Source: Knoxdaviesia capensis
Lineage: Eukaryota > Ascomycota > Sordariomycetes > Microascales > Gondwanamycetaceae
Direction: 5' to 3'
Assembly (NCBI GenBank): GCA_001510575.1
Contig: LNGK01000005.1
Coordinates: 1,929,234-1,993,233, forward strand
Length of the DNA: 64,000 nt
This document shows positions 45,207 through 57,549 of the stretch, piece after piece. Each line of letters opens with the position of its first letter. Within the stretch, counting starts at the first letter, position 1. The translations under genes and the position numbers were made by a program. Below the pieces are notes generated by a model. The model did no database searches and was not told the origin of the DNA. It was given only the letters and a program-made list of their open reading frames with translations.

Positions 45207-46647
45207 AGACGTCAGCCTCGCACCAGGTTAGGTCCAGGGTGCCAAGGAAGTGAGCCCGGAACTGAGCAAGGAAGCACAATTGAGATCATGGCTTGAACAG
45301 GAAAGGAGTTCCGGATGTATCTCTGTTCGTTTTTTTTTTGTGTCTGTGTAAGTGCGTATGCAATTTGTTGTTCTCCTCATTCGGCAGGCGTTTTACTCAG
45401 TTTAGATATTTTATACTCTTGGTTTCACGGACTTGATCAGTTGCAAGGAATATGTTTTGTTCTCATTGTATCTGACTTCTTTTCAGGGTTGTCGCTCTTT
45501 CACCTGTTCTGTCATCAGATGTACCGAAATAGTGCCCGGCCGAGGAGCATGTATCTCAGTCTTTCTCTTATCTATATTTTCCATAGCATTAGCTTCAAGG
45601 GTGCTTAGTGTCTCTCCAGGATAGGCACCATTCACCCTGATAATGCCACCACTTCACTTTAGACAGGCATGTTTCCCAACACCATGTTCATAATGTCGTC
45701 ATAAAAGCTCATAGAGAGCACAGGATCGGAGATCTACTTGAAGGAGTGAGCATAGAGGAAAAATAATGGGTATATAAACATAACAGACATGGAGTCAGAC
45801 AATAGAAAGAAGAAAAAAAAGGTAACGGAAAGCCAGCATATAAGGAGGCCCAAAGCTCTTCCCCGCGACCTTCTATCGAGGAAATAAAATTAAGAATAAT
45901 CTATCCAACGGGCAGGGCAAGAGAATAAGAGACGAAGGGAGATTAGCAACACAAGGAGGGGGGAGTGAGCTATCGGACCAAGGTTAAGAGAAGAAATATA
46001 CACACAAGAATACCAGGAGTCAAGGATGAGTAGAAGAACAAGAATAGAAATTATTAAGGGGAAAAAAGTGATGATTGTTGAGAGCATTAAGGAAAAAAAA
46101 TGAATGAAAGGATGTGAAAAGTTTGTATCCTGGGAACGCTTCCAGTAAGTAACAACTTCCGGACAGACCCAAAAAGTTAGCATCACAGTTTTCTTTGCCT
46201 CCAAAATTTGGGGTTTCCCTCCTTTGAAAAATTACACCCCTCATGTTTGAGGAGTTTGAGCCAAGCATTACCATTTATGCTTTGTGGTTTATGGAAGTGT
46301 GTCATGCATTATATGATGATGATCTTGGGTGGTGTTCCCAAGAAACAAAAGAGAAAAAAATGAAAGAAAAAAGAAAATCCTGACGTCCGTTGAAAAAAGT
46401 GTGAGAAAATGAAACCTAACCGAAAAGAAAATATAACCCACTGATATATATAGTAATATTAAAGTGCCCGCTGCATGCCATTGAAAATGAAAGAAAAAAA
46501 AACATAACCATCGGTCCGCTCCAATCTCTCTCTATTGGGGTATAGCTCGGCTTTCGTTTTCTTTTTCATACTCCGCTCTTCCTCTTAAAATTCCTTCTCT
46601 TTTTAAAGAAATATGAAAGGAAAAATAAGGGAGAAAGTCTTGCCCAT
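45207..46647. other. Intergenic between convergent Ser/Pro-rich gene and glyoxal oxidase
   Basis: About 1.4 kb of presumed 3' flanks. It is A/G-rich on plus from about 45770 to 46500, with several short A runs. No coding potential or RNA gene is recognised. Confidence 0.6.
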
Positions 46648-49600
46648 TTACAGGCCGGGGCGGCTGAAGTCACCCTGGGGCCAGTTGCCGAGCTCACCGG
46701 GGTCACCACCAATGCGGACGTACACACCGACGGCGGGAATACCACCGTCGAGGACGAAAAACTGGTACCAACCCGGAGGGGCAACGTGGTCGTTCAGAGG
46801 AGCAGTCACCTTGCACGTAAGGCCAGTGCAGCTGACGGCGGGGATCAGTGTCCGGGCACCCATCGAGTTACCGTGGGTGCTGCCGACGGAGCCGAGGAGA
46901 GAGGCGGTGATCGCACCGTTCGCGGGGGCCGAGCCGAGAGTGAAAGTGTAGTCGACGTTGTGGGCCCAGTCCTTCTCGGTGATGGTGAACGTGGGGCGGG
47001 GGAGGCCGGCGAGCAGGTAAGGGGGAGAAAAGACCTCGATACGGTACTCCTGGGGGTTGACGTCATCCTCCGGGTCGGATCCAGAGATCAGGACGCGACC
47101 GTCAAGCAGGGTGATGGCCTCAGAGTGGTACATGCGGGCAACGGTGGTGTTGGCCATGACGGTGATACGCGAGCCGAGGGGCTTGGCAGGGTCGTACAGC
47201 AGAGCGTTCAGGTTAGGGCCAACGGCCAGACCGAAACCGGCAACACCGTGGTGGGCACCGTTGGCAATCAGGTAGGTTCCATCGGGAAGAGGAGCCATGC
47301 AGCTGATGACACGAGGAGAAGGCATGCGCTCAATCTCCCACTCGGCACCAGCTACCTCAGGGTAGATGGACACGCAGTTGTCGAGGGCGTTGGCAACACC
47401 GATGGTCGAACCACCGCACACCAGGACACCGAGGGGATCGGTGTAAGGGGCGTGCTGGGGCAGGAGGACAGCGGTTCCCTCAAGAGGGTACGTGCGGCCA
47501 CCATACTCGTCGTTGACGGCACCGGGCATGTTGGGGAGAGTGCGGGTGGTGGCGAAGGTGGCCTCGTCAAGGATACGGGCCTCGTTCCAGTAGGCAACGA
47601 AGACTCCACCGCTGGGCAGGATGGCAAGGAAGGGGTACAGATTGTTGGGGTCGGTACGCTCGAGCCAATCCATGTACAGAGGAGCAGTGCCGGTGGAGGG
47701 CAGGATCTCCAGGGTGGGGACGGCGGCGCCGTTGGAACCCTCCTCACCACCAACGACAAGGACGGAACCGTTAGGCATGACCATGGCAGACGGGTACCAG
47801 CGGCCATCCTGGAGACTCAGAACGTTGACGTTCTCCTCCCAGTTGTTGGGGCCCTTGACACCGGGCGATCCATCGGGCCAGTACAGGCGAACACCCTCGG
47901 TGGACTCACCAGACCAACCACCGACGTTGAGCTGGCGACCAACCTTATCGGGCAGGGTAATGGAGGCGGCGCAGAACACGTCAGTCTTGACGCTCATCTC
48001 CTTCCAGGCGGCATCGAAATCATCGAGAACGGTAAGATCGAGCTCGTAGGCACCGGTGGAGTTGGGCGGGCCGGTACCAGACTTCTCAAGGAAGACAACC
48101 TTGCCAGTGATGGCCTCGGAGGCGATCAGGGGAATGCAGACACCACCAATGAGGAACTCGTACTTGCCCGCGCGGTAGTCGGTGGCGAACTCCCACTCGT
48201 ACAGAGGAGTACCAGTCCAGAAGTAGGTCGTAAGACGGCTGAGACCACCGCAGATAGCAGAGCTGTTACCAGCGCAGGGGATGGCGCACTCAGTCTCGGG
48301 GCGGAAAGTAGCGCCGTGGGTGTCAATGTTGGCCGGGTCACCGCAGTAGCACTCCTCACCGTACTCCATACCGGCAGCGGCATAGCCGAACGAGCGGCAC
48401 TTGTCCAGGCACATCAGGGGGGTCATTGTGCCGGGGAAGAACAACTGCCAATAGAAAGTTCGCTCATCGTCAAGGTTGTCCTCAACGCAGCCCTCGTAGT
48501 GCCAGTCGCCAAGGCCGCCAGTCTGGGGAGTGGGGGGGCCGTAGACGGTGGGCTCGCCGAGAGACAAGATGGTCATGCGGTCGGGGCCACCGCACATCTG
48601 GGTGTTGTCACCGCCGCAAGGGGTGCTGCAGCTAGCCTGGTTGGGAGCGACTGAGCCGCCGTTGATGATGCTGTTACCGCAGAAGCACTGGGTGAAGTAT
48701 TCGGCACCGGCAACGGTGTAACCAGCAGCAGCGCAAGTGGCAGCGCAAGAAGCGAGCGTCAGGGTGGCGCTGTCGGGAACCTGGACGGACAGAATACGGC
48801 CCTGGGCACCGTCAACGTAGCAGCCGTACGAGCTCCATCCCTCGGGAAGGTCAGTGGGCTGCGGCTGGGCGGTCTCAGTGGGGTTCTCAGGGTCGGTAGG
48901 AGCAGTGGTGGTGGTGGGCAGGGGAGAACCGTTGCTGTAGACGGAGAGACGGTCACCAGCACCGCAGAAGTTGGCGCTGTTGGCAGCGCAAGTCATGGAG
49001 CACTGCTCAGCACCAACCTGGACAGATCCAGCGCTGAAGGTGTTGCCACAGTAGCATTCACGGGCGTACTCCACACCGAAGTAGGTAAAGCCAGCGCAGA
49101 AGGTGGCGCACACCTCGAGGGTCATGGTGTCACTGGCAGTGGTCTTAGCAGCAAGGGCGCGTGCGGCAGTAGCCTCGGTCATGCAGGCATACCAGTCGTA
49201 GTCGCCAACGGATTCAGGCTGGATGGTCTCCACGGGAGTAACGGTCGGCTCGGGGTCGGTGGGAGAAGTGGTGGTGGTCGGCGGGGGAGAACCGTTGCTG
49301 TAGACGGAGAGACGGTCACCAGCACCGCAGAAGTTGGCGCTGTTGGCAGCGCAAGTCATGGAGCACTGCTCAGCACCAACCTGGACAGATCCAGCGCTGA
49401 AGGTGTTGCCACAGTAGCATTCGCGGGCGTACTCCACACCGAAGTAGGTGAAGCCAGCGCAGAAGGTGGCGCACACCTCGAGGGTCATGGTGTCGCTGGC
49501 AGTGGTCTTGGCAGTCAGAGCACGGGAAGCCGTAGCCTCGGTCATGCAGGCGTAGAAGTCGAAGTCACCGACAGTCGCCGGCTGGACGGGACCAGTGGGC

Positions 49601-51045
49601 ACCGTGGTCTCAGCGGGAATAACGGTAGGCTCGGGATCATTGGGCGAAGCAGTGGTGGTCGACGCGGGAGCGCCGTTGCTGTAGACCGACAGGCGATCTC
49701 CGGCACCGCACAAGTCGAGCTTGTTACCGGGGCAGATCATGTTGCACACGCTATCGGCAACCTTGACGGAGCCGGCGCTGAACGAGTTGCCGCAGTAGCA
49801 CTCCTGCGCGTACTCAACACCGAAGTAGGTGTAACCCTCGCAGAAAGTAGCACAAGCCTCGAGCGACATGGTCGGGCTGGCGGTACCCTTGGCGGCAAGG
49901 GCACGGCCAGAAGTGCCCTCGGTCATGCAGCCGTAGAACTCAAAGTCGCCAACAGTCTCGGGGTGCGAGGGGGGGACAACCAGGTCGTTGTAGTACAGCG
50001 TCAGGCGGTTACCACCACCGCACGACTGTGTCGGGTCACCAATGCAAGCGGTGTTGCAGTCATCGTTGCTGCTGGCGGCGACGGCACCAGTAGCCAGAGC
50101 AGCACCGCAGTCTAAGAGGTTCAAAAGAAGCATGGCACCAAAAGTCAGTGTTTCTCGTCTCGGTCGTCGTCTCTGTGGGAAGCTTTTATGCAAGCAAACG
50201 CATGTTCTTGTGCAGAATGAGCAAACTGCGATTGAATTTTGGAGAATGAATACGTACAGCACTCCTCGAAGTACTCGGTTCCGGCATAGGGAAAACCGGC
50301 AGCGAAGCAGAAAGCGGTACACGCCTCGTTAGTCACATCAGGGCCAGCAAAGCCAGCACCGACGAGTGAGCGTCCAGGAACGTCCCTATAGTATCAAGAA
50401 TAGACGATGGAGTTAGCAATTTGAAACGCGTTGAGTATATCTCATAATATACGGCTGGTCCAGAGTCCTGGCGTGGCGCAAATTGTCGGTCCTTCATATA
50501 AGAATATGAAGAAGAAAAATCCGTGACGCGAGCTCGACGTCGAAATTAATTGGAAGACGTAGATTGATTATATAGCGGAAGTGGGTTGGAGGGCGGGCGA
50601 AGGAATGTTTCAAAGGAGGGCCCGTTGCCCTTTCGGATCGGCCTGTCTCTCTTTTTGTGCCGACATCTTGCTCCCTTTGGTGGGCTGGTCCTTTTGGCAA
50701 TGGGTTGGTACAGCAGAAAAGATCCGTTGAAATTGGATTTGCCGTCGTGTCCCATGTGGTTGTCCCTTTATCCGAAGTCGTGTGTCCATAAGTGCCGAGA
50801 GTGGTTCCGTGTAGTATCCCGGGGATACCGTAGAAGCAGAAGGGGAAGACACCGGTGGTGGAAGCACCACACATCACCACAAGGGCCAGTTTTCAAGCAT
50901 TCACAACGTACACATAGCAGCCAAGGAGATCCCATCCTCCTTCAATGGTTTCCGGGGCAGAGAAATCGCGTCTCTGTAGCTCGGGGTAGGCAAAGGCGGC
51001 GGACGCCAGAGCCAGCGTCACCAAAGGTGAACGCGTCGTCTTCAT
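46648..51045 (-). CDS. Secreted glyoxal oxidase (copper radical oxidase) with six WSC domains
   Basis: Three exons, complement(46648..50111, 50258..50385, 50912..51045), give 1241 aa. A signal peptide (about 1-19) is followed by a dibasic site, then six Cys-rich WSC domains at roughly 37-130, 143-235, 270-362, 390-482, 512-608 and 622-715. Pro/Thr linkers separate several of them. The catalytic part (about 740-1100, Glyoxal_oxid_N) and a C-terminal DUF1929 domain (about 1110-1215) follow. Residues equivalent to the copper radical site are present: Cys801 (VFCAAS), Tyr860 (RWYPS), Tyr1082-His1083 (MYHSEA) and His1167 (STHGNS). Such enzymes oxidise aldehydes to acids and release H2O2; WSC domains bind polysaccharide, so a wall- or biomass-anchored oxidase is likely. 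The introns are 526 and 146 bp; the first is unusually long. Codon bias is strong. Confidence 0.93.
48924..49192 (-). repeat. WSC tandem duplication, copy encoding WSC4
   Basis: About 269 bp nearly identical to 49287-49555, offset by 363 bp (121 codons). Differences are few and mostly third-position until the distal end (the domain's N-terminal side), where the copies diverge. This indicates a recent internal duplication or gene conversion. Confidence 0.9.
49287..49555 (-). repeat. WSC tandem duplication, copy encoding WSC3
   Basis: Partner of 48924-49192. Both encode the same WSC domain core, including FCAGFTYFGVEYARECYCGN and QCSMTCAANSANFCGAGDRL, and are followed by a Pro/Thr linker. Confidence 0.9.
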
Positions 51046-52140
51046 CTTCGATATTAATGCGAAATTGCTCGGTAGAGTAAGAAACCAAGCAAGTATTAGG
51101 GAAAAGGAACCCAAAGAACACACAAAAGATTATATTAAAAACACAAAAGATGGTAAAAGGTAGGGGGGAGAAGAAAAAGAAGGTATTAAACGAGTGTATG
51201 GGTCAAGGACCTGAGGAGGACAGAATCAAAAAGGAAGATTTCATTCTCGATCGGGGACGACGAGAGACTATATACCAAGACTTGACGGCCAGGCTTGGAT
51301 GTACTGTACAGTAGATGATGGGCTTCCACGTTTGCTGGGCGGTTTCGCAGCTATCTTGGTCTCTTCTCTGGTCTTCTCTCCCTGCTCTCTCTTCGCGGTG
51401 CTTGCCGCCCAGGGACCCCCAGGTTACTATGACCCAATACTGCAATTGACTACTCCCACACTATAACTTCTGGAGGGGGGGGCACCCCTGTCCTGCAGCA
51501 TTCATCCCATCCCAACATAGGAATCGCTAGGCCTCTGCAACTGGGTAGGGGTGCACCAGGAAATACGAACTGGGGGTATAATTAGCTGCTGTGAAGGTGA
51601 TAGGTATTTTAATTGGAGGGGGGCGTGCTCTGAGGTGTGGGTGTGCGCTCTTTTTGCTGCTGTATGCATACACCAGGCTTTCTTGAAGACACCCACGTCG
51701 GAGTAAGAGTGCTCTGAACCTGATGTGGAGGGAGGGTGTTCTGAGTATGTTCTCAAGAGGGGACACACAGGTACGAGATGTGTGTGGTTCTACGAAGCGT
51801 GTTAGCTGGTGGTTCACTCCAGTTCGCCGTTCTTGGAGAGGCTTGCAGGAAAAGGCAAAGATGCTGTGATTCTGACTGAAGGACCCCGAAAAGACAGATG
51901 AAGAACAGGAAAGAAAAAAAGGAGAGAAAAAAAAGAAGAAACCCCAAGTTGACTCAGTTCCATGTCCGGAGAGTGTGACCCTACCTAGGTCAAGAGTGCC
52001 TTGCAATAGGCATCGAGAAACAAAAAAAAATTAAACTCCGGTCTCTCGTTTCCTGTAGCCGTCGTTTGCTATAGCCGTCGTTTCTTGCCATGGGTTGTAG
52101 GATAGTACTGTACAGTATAGTGGACCTTCGGATGAGGGAT
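51046..52140. promoter_or_regulatory. Upstream region of glyoxal oxidase
   Basis: Contains a TATA-like TAATATAA on the coding strand at about 51131-51138, roughly 90 bp upstream of the ATG. It also has several G/C-rich runs such as 51473-51482 and the first copy of the GTACTGTACAGTA palindrome (51301-51313). Regulator identity cannot be told. Confidence 0.45.
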
Positions 52141-55138
52141 TGACTAATGGCTGCGTGTGGTGGCATTCCTGAGTCCCGCCGCTACCCCAAGGTTAGCATC
52201 CACGGGTCTTTTCTGGGGCGTTCCCTTTTTTGCTTTTCTTTTTCTTCTTCTATACAGTCTGGTCGTTTAAGCCCCAAGAATGGGGGAGGGGATGCCAATG
52301 GGCTACGTAAGAAAATCACGGAGGTGGCGGTTCGAGCTGTGGAATGGAAGCTTAAGCGATTCTACAGGAATCTCTGGGCGGGCAAATGGCTGGAGGTAGA
52401 CTCGGCCAGTACTGTAGACCCGAACTAGTACTACAAAGCTCAACTCAACATAAAAATTGAAGTAGCCATTCCTAAATGCTTTGACCAGACCGGCATCGGG
52501 CTTCCCTTCTTGTATTTTCACGCCTTGAGATAGCCGATAAGAGCGTGAACTGATGTTTGTGGTTCATTCTGGGAATCGAGGCGAGGCGCTGTTGCTTTCT
52601 TGGTGCAAGTTTCTCTCAAGTGTCTATCATACACCATGAGCGCCTATACGGAGACACCCCTCCACCCTCCTATGTGCAGATCGGCCAACCCTCACTCCCT
52701 TTCAAAGGTCGTGGGAAAGCCAGACGCGCCAGTAAGAACCGCCTCAGAAGCAAAAAGTGGGACGACGGAAGCGAAGATTAAAATTGTATGCGAGTGCAGT
52801 CTAGTAATGTTATTGCTTGATCGTCCCAGGCTTGGCCTCGCGTAAAAGCATTATAGGTGACAACAGCAAGCCGAGATAAGAGCAAGAAAGAAGAAAGTGC
52901 AAGCCTGCAAATACAGTACTGTACTGTACATACTACATGCACAGGACTAAGGTGTCTGTATGTCTATCTTTTTCACCGCCCGGCTACTGCTTGCGCTTCC
53001 AGGCCACAGTCTGATTGAACGTGTTGTCGTACCGGAACAGACATTGCCGCTGGTGCCTTGCGCGCTAAGAGGCAATACTTACAAGTCTCCGCTCTCTGTG
53101 CTGTGAGGATATTCCGTTGTCCATACATACTATTGATCTGGAGTTTTTCAGGTCAGACGGACAACGCCGGGTCTGTCGCGCGCTTTCTTTTTCCACTGCC
53201 TCCCTCCCTCCCCTTGCCCCCCCGGAGGACGTACGTTCGATGTCTGTCTCCTCTCTGCCTCTGCGTGTGTGTTCAGCCATCCGGGCTATGGTCCTGTGCC
53301 CCGTTATAGTGCGAGTGGCACCTCCGACCGTCGACTCCCGGGGTCCAGACTGCGCTGTGCGTACTCCTTCCCAGGGGCTGTTCCGGGCTGCCTTGTTTGG
53401 CCAGAGTCCAGTGGGATTGTCAGGACAAGATATATTGAGGTGGCTTCTCCAAATATTGTTCAGCTATGTGGAGGTCTTGCCAGCAGACCAGATGTCAGCC
53501 AGGGTACATTCCAGGGGAGAGAAATATCACCCAAACTGGGCCAGGCAGGCATATCGGCTCACATAACGTCAGGACAATCTGGAGGGGAAAGACAACGTTG
53601 TCAACAGTGTGTTCTGTTCTACCCGGACATGCGCACGTCGTATATGCCGCCAACCACCTGCGCCAGAGTAGTCAGCAGAAATCCGGATTCCGGGTTTGCC
53701 GCTGATGTGAGGGTTATGTGTATAAGAAAGTCCAGAGGACGTTATATAGCCTGTCATCTGAGTCCTGTTCCGGACAAGTGTGTCGGAGTGGCACACATAT
53801 TAGATTTTGAACCGAGGGGGTGCGTGGTGTTTTGGTCTTCGGTCAGGGTACTATTTTCTGGAATAAAACTGGATGCCAGCCGCGGCGTTCTGGGGAAGAA
53901 GGCCTTTGAAGAAAAAGCAACAAAAGAATCATGGTGGCTTGCTTCGTTTGGGGGTGTGCGTTCCATCGAACTTGCTTTTAACCCCAGGACTCCGTGAGGC
54001 TGAAGGAACCTCTGTGCAGATGAAGATGCATATGGCCTATCCTGGACGGGTGCGTAACGAGGGCAGTATCGATAGACGACATATTGAGCGGGTAAAATGT
54101 GTCATAGTATCGTGGGAACGAAATGCATGTACTGTATTGAGAGGTGAAATCATTAAGGCCAGACAGATTGCGGGCAAGCGGTCAAAAAAGGCGGCAATGT
54201 AGGCGAAGACGAAATTACCGCCTACGAGAGTAGGTTAACTCTTCTAATCTATTGGGCACGTCGAAAATTAACTGAAGCCCTAACGGATGTTCGAGTTGGA
54301 GTGGCACATTTCACCGGCATTTGCCTTCCGAGTGTGACAACCGAGAATACCGTATATAGTACGCGGAGAATGTTCAATTTAGCACAAGTAATAGGAACAC
54401 ATGGAGCGATCTCTACTGGAAAACACAACCAGAATGTGCGAAACAGTTTGACAGCCGGGAAAGGGGGAAAGGCAGAAGCCTCCCCGCCAGAATAATCCAC
54501 ATCTCTTTTCTTCCCTTTGCCTATACAAGAAGGAGTCAAATGAGGCATCAGGTCATTCAACAGGGTGGTGAGTCCTTGTACCAATATACATACAGTACAG
54601 TACGAGAGTCGGGCCCGAGATTATGCAGAGTGAAGTCCTGCCGATACTACCGTTTCTGCCTCAATACGAACTATCTGAAAGCTTTGACACAACGGGCATA
54701 CGCACTTTGCTTTGCTGCAGACTCAAAGTTGCCTCGGTACGATGTTATGTTCCCCTCCCCTTTCTTTTTCTGGTTTCCTCCCCTACTCCTTATGCCCTTT
54801 CTCCCTAAACTAACATGTGCACTAATGGAACAGAGAGGGTCCATCCGTATTCTTGTACCTGAAGCTAAACTGGTTAATGGCACAGATATATCTTTTTGTC
54901 TGGTTCTTGCTTAGCGCACAGATCATTCCAATGCAAAGAGAGAGCCAATTGGACAAATCAGTTCATGTATTATTTTTTGTTTACTATTTTCCTGCACAGA
55001 AAAATGCTCCTCCCACCCATCCGGTCTCTAGGTCCTGGCCTGCATTGGTGTGGCAAGATTAGTGAGATGAAGAAATTTGCCGGTGAAGAAAGATTACATA
55101 CTGGCAACATGTTTGAGCCGTACCACACATAAAAGTTG

Positions 55139-55170
55139 TTTTTTTTTTCTTTTTTTTTTTGTTTTTTTTG
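55139..55170. repeat. T-rich low-complexity tract
   Basis: Three long T runs are interrupted by single C or G bases. It is a simple repeat. Confidence 0.85.
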
Positions 55171-57533
55171 CAGCACTGACATACTAGCACACAAACCGGT
55201 GACTCCAAACGGCTTCTTCTTGCACATACAACCAGACCTACAACAGCCAAGAACGCAATATGCATGTAGAATTTCTTTCTCGTGAGATAATCACGCCCAG
55301 AACTCCAAAGGCCCTAGCCCAGCTTACCTCTGGTCCGCTTTTTCATTATGTCGTGGGAAAATGGTCCACCGAAGAAGGAATACGGGTATTCTGAAAATCA
55401 TGGGAAGAAAAAGAAAACCTGTCAAATTCCGAACTCCCCTGACCGGAAAAAATACACGTTACAGGCACATGGGCAGCACAAAAAAAGGGGGACTGTAGAA
55501 GGATGTCCCTGCCATTAGTATGGATTCGTTATCGAAATGTCGCCGTTACCCAACATGCCACGTTCAAGCCGAGAGGGTGATCATTCACGTTATCGCCATC
55601 CCTTTTAGCCAGTTCTCCCTGGTCGGTGTCCTCGTATACTGCTAACTTGAGTACTGGACTTGCTGTACCCCGTGTTCAAGCCCCCGACACTGTGGGCCAG
55701 AATGATCTATCGAAGTTCCATCACACCCGGAGGAGGTATGGAATCATGAAAAACAAGAAGTCAAAAGGTACTTCCAGCACATTCGTGATAATGATTAAGA
55801 GGGGGGGCAAGTTATAAGATTCACGATAGTTGTTGAAAGGAGCTACCACCTTCGGATGAGCTATGAGCTGTTCATGGGGTTAGTTAGTCCAGTATGCTTC
55901 CTCAACGCACTTCCAAATTGTTCGTATCCATCCATATACTGTACAGTACAGTACAGTATAATTAGCGGGATCAACTGCGTGGAAAGGAAGGTCGTCTTCG
56001 GCAAAGGCCGTGGTTCTCTACCAAGGTGATTTGGCCTCAGGCAAATGAAGACGTGCTAGTCAGAACTTCCGGATACCCAGGCCGGAAGACAGCATCCCCC
56101 TCCCAAAAAAGAATTATACAAAATAATATATAAAATATAAGATAAAATATAAGATAATATTTGGAAAAAACCGACTTGGTCCAATAGATACAGGCGTGAA
56201 ATCCACTTCTCTCTAGCCTAAGGCCCCATAGACCATCAAGCATTACGAGTTGGCACCACAATAATTATCATCCATTTTAGACCCCGGCGAGAAAAACAAA
56301 ATCTTGGCGACACGACACATGGCTGGCAAAGAATTTCCTGTCAGACTTGGAATGATTTTCTTTTTCCTGGAAGATGCCAGTAAGCCCAATCTGTTGAATG
56401 AAGAAGCTTGGGGTTTCCTTGGGCTTTCTTGGTTCCTGAAAGGCTCCTTCTCTTTTGGTTGCCGAAGGTTGTGCAGGTCTCCGAGCCCCGTCCTCCGATA
56501 TATCGGCATGGAAAAGCTTGGGTCCGGGCCTTTGTGTCCGTGTAGTTTTGGTTTTTTTTCCTCTCCTCGTATTACAATAACAGTCGAAACCCCAGCTATT
56601 CTTAGATCTTCGCCTGCGCCCGGCTTGTTAGAGAAAAGATGGAGCTGCACTTACATGCCTGACTTACTTTTTTCGTTTTTATTGAAGCTTTTTGTTCGTC
56701 CCTAGTCAAACTCGAACGTCGCCGGCCGTACCAGTCGCAGTCGGTCCATTCAGGTTGTTAACCACCACCACACCACATACCAGAAACCCCCCCTCCCACC
56801 CCCCAAAAAAAAATTGAAGGAGGAAAGTTTGGGGGGGGGCTGTTGTCCAAAGCTGAACCTCGCCGGGCCCCCTCTTCCGGCCACCATAGTGGGGTACTAC
56901 TCGCAGGCATAGGCGAGGAACCATTTCTCGCACACTTGAGAGCCGACTATATGTACAGTACAGTACAACAAAGGCAAGCTGTCCAGGAAAATGGTGCCCG
57001 AAAATGGGGCCACAGATCGGTGCCAGCGTGCAAGCCATTATCTATTGCACGTATCTCATCGTTCGAGTAACCACGGCAGGATTGAGAATGCAAAAAGAGT
57101 TGCACCCAAGGCGGAGCTTAGCAACGGAACATAAATATCTCGTTCTCCACCACAGATCTATACTCGATGGAGGATAGCCGATAGCTGTCTGAGTGATAGA
57201 CGACTACAACAATGGAGGAGTTGATTATATCTTGTATAAATAAGATATGAAATTAGAGCAACCAGAAACTACATAAGTTGGGTTGCGGAGGAGTTGGATT
57301 TTTATCTCACTGCATCCCCAAGCTGCCAGCATCGCCCAATCCGCATCAAAGGCCTCCCACCCTCAGCCCGCACGATGGAGGGGCGGCCGGATAAGAAGGG
57401 ATGGATTTTCCGTGCATCGCCAGCTGGCGGTCAGGGAGGTGGGGACAAATACGAGGGCCGCCCACTTCTAGTCGGAGAGATCTGCAGTGGATGGATGGTG
57501 TTTTTAGTGTGTGCAACAGTAGTCCTGTTAGTT

Positions 57534-57549
57534 CCCCCCCCCCCCCCCC
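57534..57549. repeat. Poly-C homopolymer, 16 bp
   Basis: An uninterrupted C run in the gene-free right part. Its exact length is uncertain, as for any homopolymer. Confidence 0.85.

Noticed and set aside
46786..48654. Long plus-strand open frame opposite the oxidase as a separate gene
   Set aside because: It is exactly antisense to a well-supported catalytic domain, and its composition is explained by the codon bias of the real gene.
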